A stretch of 26,674 bases of DNA from an uncultured Clostridia bacterium (GTDB lineage: Bacteria; Bacillota; Clostridia; Christensenellales; Aristaeellaceae): assembly GCA_937907055.1 (NCBI GenBank), contig CALCTW010000120.1, forward strand, positions 1 to 26,674, written 5' to 3'. Numbering within the stretch: position 1 is the first letter of the stretch; each line of letters starts with the position of its first letter. The notes beneath the pieces are model-generated. The model saw only the letters and a program-made list of their open reading frames with translations. It did not search any database and had not been told where the DNA came from. The position numbers and the translations under genes are program-made. This document shows positions 21,212-26,674 of this stretch, piece after piece.

Positions 21212-22673
21212 CGTTCAGGATCTCCTGCATGCGGCGTTTTTCAAGATCGGTCATTTCTTTGCTGGTATATTCGCGCTGGGTGTAGTTCTGGGCGTTCAGG
21301 ACGCGGGCAGGCTTCGCGGCGGAAGTTTGCGCCGGACGCTGCGCGCCGCGGGCGGAGGCCTGACTGACATCGGTGATCCCGGCCTCGTGCCAGGCCCGGA
21401 GCACGGCATCCAGATAGGACACCTTGTGCGACTGCGCCTGACGGGACTGCTCCGCCGCCAGGGTAAGCAGGGCGTTATCATAGCCGTAGGAGACCCACTT
21501 GCGGTAGAGCTCACGATCCTTCTCCGTGGGAGAGGAGCCGTAATCCATGACGGCAAACAGATTTTTCAGCGCGCTGTTGATATGGTGATATTCATCAAGA
21601 TAGGCCTTTACCTGCGTTTCGCCGGTGAAGCCGTGCTTGTCATGCCAGCTTTCCAGCAGATCCTCGCACTTTTCCACGCGGGCGGAGCGTGCCTGACGGC
21701 ATTCATTGGCGGCCAGCATGATGACGGGATGCGGATAGAAGGTGAGCCATTTATCATAGATGGGCAGGAAAGCGGTTGGGGTGATATTGACACCGAGGAC
21801 ATCGATGACCTCGCGTACCTCCGCGCGCTTTTGCTTTTCGGTGCGAAGACGGGAGGAAAGCTCCGCCTCGGAGACAGCGCTCCCGGTGTGGAGGCGCTCC
21901 AGAATGGAATCAAGATAGGCAAAGGAGGGATCGCCGCGCGTCATTTCCGCGCAGGCGGCCAGAATGGCTTCATGGCTGAACTTCCATTCGTGCGTCCATT
22001 TGGTGTAAAGCTTCATTTCATCCATGGAGGCTTCGCGGCGCTTGCCGAGGTGGCGCAGAAGCTTCTTGCTGCCGTCCCGGACGACAGTGTCCTGACGGAA
22101 GAAGGCATCGGCCTCTTCGGCATTGGTGATCTTATCCTCGCACATACGGGTGACGAGCGGCTCAGCCTGCTTGAAGCCGAAATGGATGCCGCGCGTGGCG
22201 ATGAGGTGGTTGATCAGCATCAGCACCACTTCGGAGGGCAGCCCCAGATCCGCCACCCATTCATAGGCATGGGCGACTTCTTCGGAAGTGATCTTGCGGC
22301 GGGAGCCGAAGATGGAATAAACGCTTTCGGCAAACTCCACATAGGCTTCATCGGCCTGGGGGAGCGGCTCTGCGGAAAGGCGGCGCTCCGTGATGGAGTA
22401 AAAAATATATTGGGGAGGCTCGTTTTTGGTCTGCGTGACCAGACCGCGGCGTTCCCAGTAGCGGAAGGCGGAGAGCACGGCGGCTTCCTCCATGCCCAGC
22501 TCCGCGGCCATCTGGGCGACGGTAAGATCCTCCCTGGGATGCTGGCAGCAGAAAAGGCCGTACAGGTAAACGCGCACCTGATCCCCTTTCGCGGCGGGGA
22601 GATAATCGGTGATGAAGGCGTTTTCAAGGGGCAAAAAGCCGTATTGATCAAAATGCTTGTCTTTGGTGAACAT
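21201..22673 (-). CDS. DnaD/DnaB-like replication initiation protein with repeated domain
   Basis: The 490-residue protein starts with a winged-helix-like region (about 33-100: RVYLYGLFCCQHPREDLTVA, then an HTH around AAELGMEEAAVLSAFRYWER). A DnaD-like helical region follows (about 110-190), then three clearly similar tandem repeats at about 223-262, 306-345 and 390-430. Each opens Y-x-K-W, has an AA-containing helix, and ends in a leucine-rich helix such as YLDSILERL, CEDLLESW or YLDAVLRAW. These match the DnaB_2/DnaD-type unit. Bacillus DnaD has one such domain and DnaB two, so this is longer than usual. It should remodel origin DNA and recruit the loader encoded just downstream. GAGGTTTT precedes ATG 22673. 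Confidence 0.85.
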   Translation of the reverse strand: MFTKDKHFDQYGFLPLENAFITDYLPAAKGDQVRVYLYGLFCCQHPREDLTVAQMAAELGMEEAAVLSAFRYWERRGLVTQTKNEPPQYIFYSITERRLSAEPLPQADEAYVEFAESVYSIFGSRRKITSEEVAHAYEWVADLGLPSEVVLMLINHLIATRGIHFGFKQAEPLVTRMCEDKITNAEEADAFFRQDTVVRDGSKKLLRHLGKRREASMDEMKLYTKWTHEWKFSHEAILAACAEMTRGDPSFAYLDSILERLHTGSAVSEAELSSRLRTEKQKRAEVREVIDVLGVNITPTAFLPIYDKWLTFYPHPVIMLAANECRQARSARVEKCEDLLESWHDKHGFTGETQVKAYLDEYHHINSALKNLFAVMDYGSSPTEKDRELYRKWVSYGYDNALLTLAAEQSRQAQSHKVSYLDAVLRAWHEAGITDVSQASARGAQRPAQTSAAKPARVLNAQNYTQREYTSKEMTDLEKRRMQEILNDDE

Positions 22674-22706
22674 AAAACCTCATCTGGAAAAGCGTGATGG
22701 GAAAAA

Positions 22707-23480
22707 TCAGGCTTCGGGGGATCCGTCCGCTTTCGCGGCGAGGGCCTCCGCCTTTTGTTTTTTGCTGATCTGACGATACCACAGGATGCACAGCACGGTG
22801 ATGACACCGGTGATGGCATAGGTGATGATGGCGGCGGTATAATTTTCGGACGCGGTGAGATGACCGGTGATGGTGCTGGAAATGATGCTGGGGATGCGCG
22901 CCACGAGCGTGATGAGCAGGAAGGTGCGCAGCTTCATGGGGGTGACCCCGATGAAATAGGTGAGCACATCCTTGGGAGAGCCCGGGATCAGGAACAGGAC
23001 GAAGGTAAGCAGGTTGAGGCGTTTGCTGTCCTTTAAGAAGGAGATGGAATCGATCTTTTCCTGACTGAAGAACAACAGAATGAACTTCATGCCGAAGCGC
23101 TTGACCAGCAGGAAGATGATGCTGCTGGCGACGGCAAAGCCGATCATGCACCACACGGAGCCCCAGACCCAGCCGAAGGCATAGCCGGCAGCCAGCTCGA
23201 ACGGCTCCCCGGGGATGATGGCCACGACCACCTGCAGGCAGCTGACGCCGATCATGGCCAGCGGGCCCAGGATGCCGCTGCCGTCCACCCAGGCGCGGAA
23301 TTCGTCTTTTTTGGAGAAGGTCTCGACGAGGCGGCGGCCGACCGTGAGCATGATGAGCACGAACAGGCCGATCATGACGATGACGGAGACGATACCGATG
23401 ATCCTTCGCTGCAGCAGCTGTTTTTCTTCCGGGGTGCGCGGCGCGCGTTCGGAAGGCGTTTTGTTTTTCTTTACGGGCAT
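22707..23480 (-). CDS. TVP38/TMEM64 (VTT-domain, DedA-like) membrane protein
   Basis: The 257-residue protein has a basic N-terminal head, one membrane helix (about 27-48) and a VTT domain: VVVAIIPGEPFELAAGYAFG (the family's P-G-x-P-x-E re-entrant motif) and FLIPGSPKDVLTYFIGVTPM, followed by helices ending near LWYRQI. Proteins of this fold act in lipid scrambling or flipping and in membrane homeostasis; the exact role here is unknown. AAAGGAG lies 5 bases before ATG. It leads a minus-strand operon with the DnaD- and DnaC-like genes (33-nt gap to the next), under the promoter at 23533-23561. Confidence 0.88.
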   Translation of the reverse strand: MPVKKNKTPSERAPRTPEEKQLLQRRIIGIVSVIVMIGLFVLIMLTVGRRLVETFSKKDEFRAWVDGSGILGPLAMIGVSCLQVVVAIIPGEPFELAAGYAFGWVWGSVWCMIGFAVASSIIFLLVKRFGMKFILLFFSQEKIDSISFLKDSKRLNLLTFVLFLIPGSPKDVLTYFIGVTPMKLRTFLLITLVARIPSIISSTITGHLTASENYTAAIITYAITGVITVLCILWYRQISKKQKAEALAAKADGSPEA

Positions 23481-23532
23481 GGATGCTCCTTTATCGCGGC
23501 GGGGCCGCGGATGAGATCATATTGCACATTTC

Positions 23533-23561
23533 ATTATACCATTGACGGGGCTTGTTTTCAA
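23533..23561 (-). promoter_or_regulatory. Promoter of the VTT-dnaD-dnaC operon
   Basis: The complement shows TTGAAA (23556-23561) and consensus TATAAT (23533-23538) with a 17-bp spacer. The leader to ATG 23480 is about 45 nt. Nothing else was recognised between 23562 and 23694. Confidence 0.85.
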
Positions 23562-23694
23562 TCGCAAGACTTGGGACAGGAAGCCGGGACGCACCCCTAT
23601 ATAGAGCAGGAGCGGAGGCGGAAGGGACGGTGGGCTTTTCGCGAAACGGCAGGAGGGGATCATATTTTTGGTCCATGAAGAAAGGATGTCTGTA

Positions 23695-23723
23695 TTGACA
23701 AAACCCTATAGAAAGGATACAAT
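23695..23723 (+). promoter_or_regulatory. Strong promoter of the solute-binding protein gene
   Basis: Consensus TTGACA (23695-23700) and TACAAT (23718-23723) with a 17-bp spacer. It gives a leader of about 105 nt that has a small CGCC/GGCG stem near 23790 but no riboswitch I recognise. This is the best housekeeping promoter in the window. Confidence 0.88.
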
Positions 23724-23835
23724 GAACATGATGATTATGAATGCCGTGTATGGATGGAAATCTGTGTATTTCTGATGTAATTCGCGCCTGTGACGGCGTG
23801 TAATAAACCCCATCCCAAACAAGGAGGAAACAACC

Positions 23836-24960
23836 ATGAAAAAGATCCTTTCCCTGATCCTTGCCCTGTGCATGCTGCTGAGCGTGACCGCGCTGGCGGA
23901 TACCAAGGCGACTGTCGAAGGCGCTGCCGACCTGACCCATGAAGAACTGGTCGCGCTGGCGCAGGCCGAGACCGGCACCTTCATCTGCTGGGGCAACACC
24001 AGCCGTATCTCCACCGCCGCGGAGAATTTCGCCGCGCTGTACGGCATCACTGTTGAGAGCAGCAACCTGAAGGACCAGGAGATCTACACCAAGCTGGAAA
24101 GCGAAAGCGCCGACATGGTGCTGATCCAGGACAGCGCTTCTCTGACCTATGCCATCGAAGACGGCATCGTGCTGAACTATGTGCCCGCTTCCGTGAAGGA
24201 TGCGCTGGCTGAAGATGAACTGGTTCCCCTCGTGCACCAGTACATCAACAAGCTCTTCATCTACAACAACCTCGGCGAATCCGTTCCCGCCATCAAGAAC
24301 GTGTGGGAACTGACCGAGGAATCCATGAAGGGTCAGATCATCTTCAAGAACCCCGAGAGCGAGACCGTCAACATGAACTTCCTGGTCATGCTGACCAACG
24401 ATGAATGGTCCGCCAAGCTGGCCGAAGCCTACAAGGCTTACTACGGCACCGAGATCGAGCTGGGCAGCTACAAGAATGCCGGTTACAAGTGGATCGCCGA
24501 ATTCCTGCCCAACTGCACCTTCCTCAAGAGCGACACCACCATCGCCGAAGAAGTTTCTCAGGAAACTGCCGCCGGCAAGATCGGTCTGTTCGTTCTGAGC
24601 AAGCTGCGCTCCTCTTCCGTTCTCACCGACAACCTGACCGTTGCCGCCTATGACGCTGTCGCGAACGGCTACGCTGTGGATCCCTTCGCCGGCTTCATGT
24701 ACTGCATGTACGCGCAGATCCCCGCCAAGGCCAACCGTCCCTACACCGCCATGCTGTTCATCGAATACCTGATGGGCACTGAAGGCTTCGCGCCCTGGGG
24801 TAAGAGCATCGGTTCCTATTCTCCCAACGGTGAAGTGGCTGTGAACGAAGGCGACCTGGATGTCGCGACCTGGAAGGATTGCCTGGTCATCGAAGATCCC
24901 GAATGGATCATCGACAACTTCGAAGCTGTCAACGACTTCGTGATCAAGTATCTGCAGTAA
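23836..24960 (+). CDS. ABC transporter solute-binding protein
   Basis: The 374-residue protein has a signal peptide (residues 1-21, ending TALA) and a mature part that looks like the FbpA/AfuA-type periplasmic binding fold: an early ETGTFICWGN strand, ADMVLIQDSASLTYAIEDG, a hinge near IYNNLGESVPAIKNVWELTE, then GLFVLSKLR and the late FIEYLMGTEGFAPWGKSIGS segment. Substrates of this class include ferric iron, thiamine and polyamines; I cannot choose. There is no lipobox (LALC lies inside the hydrophobic stretch and lacks the small residue before Cys), unusual for a Gram-positive binding protein. AAGGAGG lies 9-10 bases before ATG. Its codon use is strongly C-biased, and it has the best promoter seen, so expression is probably high. 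Confidence 0.85.
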   Translation: MKKILSLILALCMLLSVTALADTKATVEGAADLTHEELVALAQAETGTFICWGNTSRISTAAENFAALYGITVESSNLKDQEIYTKLESESADMVLIQDSASLTYAIEDGIVLNYVPASVKDALAEDELVPLVHQYINKLFIYNNLGESVPAIKNVWELTEESMKGQIIFKNPESETVNMNFLVMLTNDEWSAKLAEAYKAYYGTEIELGSYKNAGYKWIAEFLPNCTFLKSDTTIAEEVSQETAAGKIGLFVLSKLRSSSVLTDNLTVAAYDAVANGYAVDPFAGFMYCMYAQIPAKANRPYTAMLFIEYLMGTEGFAPWGKSIGSYSPNGEVAVNEGDLDVATWKDCLVIEDPEWIIDNFEAVNDFVIKYLQ

Positions 24961-24988
24961 TAAAAGTATTAAGATCATGACCTGAATG

Positions 24989-25017
24989 CGGGCGGAGCGG
25001 ATGGACCGCTCCGCCCG
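24989..25017 (+). terminator. Hairpin between the binding protein and permease genes
   Basis: CGGGCGGAGCGG (24989-25000) and its exact complement (25006-25017) form a 12-bp stem with a 5-nt loop, followed by TTCTTT. It is probably a partial terminator or RNA-stabilising element that keeps the binding protein in excess over the permease. Confidence 0.65.
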
Positions 25018-25096
25018 TTCTTTAAGAATGAACCGGGAAGAACCTTGTGTGTCTTCCTGAATCAGAAGAAACCGGAACCCAAAGGAGTTATCATCC

Positions 25097-26674
25097 ATGT
25101 CCACGATACAGAGCCATCAAGGCAGTGCGCTGCAGCGTACGGGCGGCCGGGTGAAGACCTGGTTCTCCAAACCGGCCAATATCATCCTGCTGGTCTTTCT
25201 GGTGCTGCTTGTTCTGCTTACGCTGTACCCGCTGCTGTCCCTGATGCTGGAAACGGTGACCGTGCACGGCAGCCGTGAGGCGCGCGCGGTGAGGTCACTC
25301 GGCTTATCAGCAGGGGATCTGACGACATATTCCTTCAGCAAGCTGCTGTTCACGCTGGATGACGGCGGCGCTGCCGGCATCGTCAACAGCTACAGCTGGA
25401 TCCAGTTTTATCAGCCTTTCCTGAACACCCTGTGGGTGTCTATCGGGGCCTCCTTCATCGCCATTCTGTTCGGCGGTATCGTGGCCTTCCTGGTGACTCG
25501 TACGAATATCCGGATGAAGAAATTCATTTCCGGCGTGTTCGTTCTGCCCTACATGATGCCCGCGTGGACGCTGGCGACATTCTGGGTCACCTTCTTTAAG
25601 AACGTCAATATCGGCGCCGGTACATCAAACGGCATCATGGCCTCGGTCTTCGGGGTGAATATGCCGGAGTGGTTCGTATACGGACCGTTCCCGATCGCGC
25701 TGGTGCTGGGTCTGCATTACGCGCCGTTCGCTTATATCCTCATCGGCGGTATCCTGCGCAACATGGACGCCAACCTTGAAGAGGCCGCGACCATCCTGAA
25801 GACCCGCCGCGCGCGCGTGATCTGGAAGATCACCCTGCCCATCGTGAAGCCGGCCATGCTCTCCACGCTGCTGCTCGTTTTCGCCAGCAGTATGAGCGCT
25901 TACTCTGTGCCTGTCTTCCTGGGGAACCCGGTGCGCTATTACACCCTGTCCACCAAGATGAAGAGCCTGATGGACACCTATCCCGGTCAGGGCTACATCA
26001 TCGCGGCGCTGATGATCATCATCGGTGTGACGATCCTGCTGCTCAACCAGAAGGTGACCAACAGCCGCAAGCAGTTTACCACCGTGACCGGTAAGAGCGG
26101 TCAGATCTCCAAGCTGGATCTGAAGGTGTGGAGGACGATCCTGGCGATCATTCTGGTGGTCGTGCTGCTGATGGTGGCCATCGTGCCGCTGATCACCTTC
26201 GCCATGGAGTCTGTCATCGTGAAGGCGGGCGATTACAGCCTGAGCAATATGACGCTGGACTTCTGGATCGGTACCAATCTGGATTATCTGGATCAGGGTG
26301 ACTCCACCGGCATCCTGCTGTCTCCCAAGGTGCTGAAGGCGCTGGGCTACAGTGTGCTGCTGGCCGTGACCTGCTCGCTGGTGGCCGGTACCTGCGGTAT
26401 TCTGGTGGGCTACGGCGTGGCCAAGCGCAAGGGCAGCCGCCTGAGCAACTGGGTGAACAGCCTGAGCTTCTTCCCCTACCTGATGCCTTCTCTGGCCTTC
26501 GGTGCCATCTATCTGGCCATGGCGGCCAAGATCGAATGGCTGAACGGCTTCCTGCTGCTGGCGCTGATCGGCAGTGTGAAGTATCTGCCGTTTGCCTCCC
26601 GCAGCGGCGTGAACGCCATGCTGCAGCTTTCCGGCGAGATCGAAGAGGCGGCTGTGATCACGGGCATGTCCTGG
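25097..26674 (+). CDS. Fused two-domain ABC transporter permease (partial)
   Basis: The frame runs open from ATG 25097 (AAAGGAG 10 bases upstream) to the window end, 526 codons so far. It has a first MetI-type permease domain (about residues 95-330) with an EAA-loop EEAATILKTRRARVIWKITL, and a second beginning near 340 whose EAA loop (EEAAVITGMSW) is cut by the window end. This double permease in one chain is the FbpB/ThiP-type layout. The first EAA loop has Lys where the usual Gly stands (EAATILK), while the second keeps Gly (EAAVITG). It works with the binding protein just upstream; the ATPase is expected downstream, outside the window. Membrane-located importer subunit; substrate unknown. 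Confidence 0.9.
   Translation, partial: MSTIQSHQGSALQRTGGRVKTWFSKPANIILLVFLVLLVLLTLYPLLSLMLETVTVHGSREARAVRSLGLSAGDLTTYSFSKLLFTLDDGGAAGIVNSYSWIQFYQPFLNTLWVSIGASFIAILFGGIVAFLVTRTNIRMKKFISGVFVLPYMMPAWTLATFWVTFFKNVNIGAGTSNGIMASVFGVNMPEWFVYGPFPIALVLGLHYAPFAYILIGGILRNMDANLEEAATILKTRRARVIWKITLPIVKPAMLSTLLLVFASSMSAYSVPVFLGNPVRYYTLSTKMKSLMDTYPGQGYIIAALMIIIGVTILLLNQKVTNSRKQFTTVTGKSGQISKLDLKVWRTILAIILVVVLLMVAIVPLITFAMESVIVKAGDYSLSNMTLDFWIGTNLDYLDQGDSTGILLSPKVLKALGYSVLLAVTCSLVAGTCGILVGYGVAKRKGSRLSNWVNSLSFFPYLMPSLAFGAIYLAMAAKIEWLNGFLLLALIGSVKYLPFASRSGVNAMLQLSGEIEEAAVITGMSW

Noticed and set aside
20985..22697. Long plus-strand open frame opposite the DnaD-like and DnaC-like genes
   Set aside because: It is antisense to two recognisable replication genes, has no ribosome site and shows no domain.
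23724..23835. Riboswitch in the long leader of the binding protein gene
   Set aside because: Only a small CGCC/GGCG stem is visible; no thiamine, cobalamin or other known aptamer core was recognised.
23491..25104. Long minus-strand open frame opposite the solute-binding protein gene
   Set aside because: It lies antisense to a clear binding-protein gene with promoter, ribosome site and signal peptide, and also covers both divergent promoters. Its His/Gly/Gln-rich translation is typical of the shadow of a C-biased gene.
1..26674. CRISPR array, tRNA or rRNA genes
   Set aside because: No regularly spaced repeats, cloverleaf patterns or conserved rRNA segments were seen. The three GGTACAC elements are promoter-linked and not regularly spaced.

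Overview
ORGANISM. The window looks like a chromosomal segment of a Clostridia-like Firmicute, possibly one of the gut or rumen lineages near Christensenellales; this placement is a judgement from gene content and protein style, not from a marker gene. Supporting points are the DnaD-type replication protein next to a DnaC/DnaI-type helicase loader, RecX and Lgt in a row, a LytS-like histidine kinase, an ECF sigma/anti-sigma pair, strong AGGAGG ribosome sites, and secreted proteins with MKK...ALA-type leaders. No rRNA, tRNA or CRISPR array was recognised. Most of the window is G+C rich, but about the first 3.3 kb is visibly richer in A+T and carries the recombinase remnant, so it reads as an accessory segment.

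LAYOUT. (1) 1-2340: 3' remnant of a tyrosine recombinase, joined to what looks like the promoter, ribosome site and first codons of a lost sigma-factor gene. Next comes an intact ECF sigma/anti-sigma operon (minus strand), whose upstream region repeats the same promoter, ribosome-site and terminator module. (2) 2482-3439: VOC-fold protein and DUF1801 protein (plus). (3) 3575-6352: two-component system (minus): 7-TM LytS-like kinase, response regulator with a SARP-like DNA-binding domain, and a stand-alone pseudo-receiver that has lost its phospho-aspartate. (4) 6422-8523: SH3-domain secreted protein, second secreted protein and HdeD-like membrane protein (minus). (5) 8577-12832: two-TM protein and amidohydrolase (minus), and a divergent MATE transporter (plus). 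(6) 12905-16082: secreted protein (minus), zinc-dependent phospholipase C-like protein (plus), aldo/keto reductase with a ferredoxin-like tail (plus). (7) 16194-18800: lgt, serine hydrolase, recX (plus). (8) 18820-20115: CPA2-type cation/proton antiporter (minus). (9) 20237-23561: VTT-domain membrane protein, DnaD-like protein, DnaC-like ATPase (minus). (10) 23695-26674: solute-binding protein and the start of a fused double-domain ABC permease (plus, cut by the window end).

HOW IT MAY WORK TOGETHER. The most striking signal is an 18-bp element made of two GGTACAC heptamers in direct repeat, 4 bp apart (11-bp period), each time exactly 9 bp upstream of a -10 box. It occurs at three promoters: the SH3-protein operon (minus), the amidohydrolase (minus) and the MATE transporter (plus). 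None has a recognisable -35 box. This is the promoter geometry known for SARP-family activators, and the response regulator about 3.5 kb away carries a SARP-like winged helix. A weaker match precedes the pseudo-receiver gene. I infer a local regulon in which a membrane kinase and SARP-type regulator, perhaps modulated by the pseudo-receiver, control envelope and efflux genes. The sequence shows the sites and the domain; the link between them is inference.
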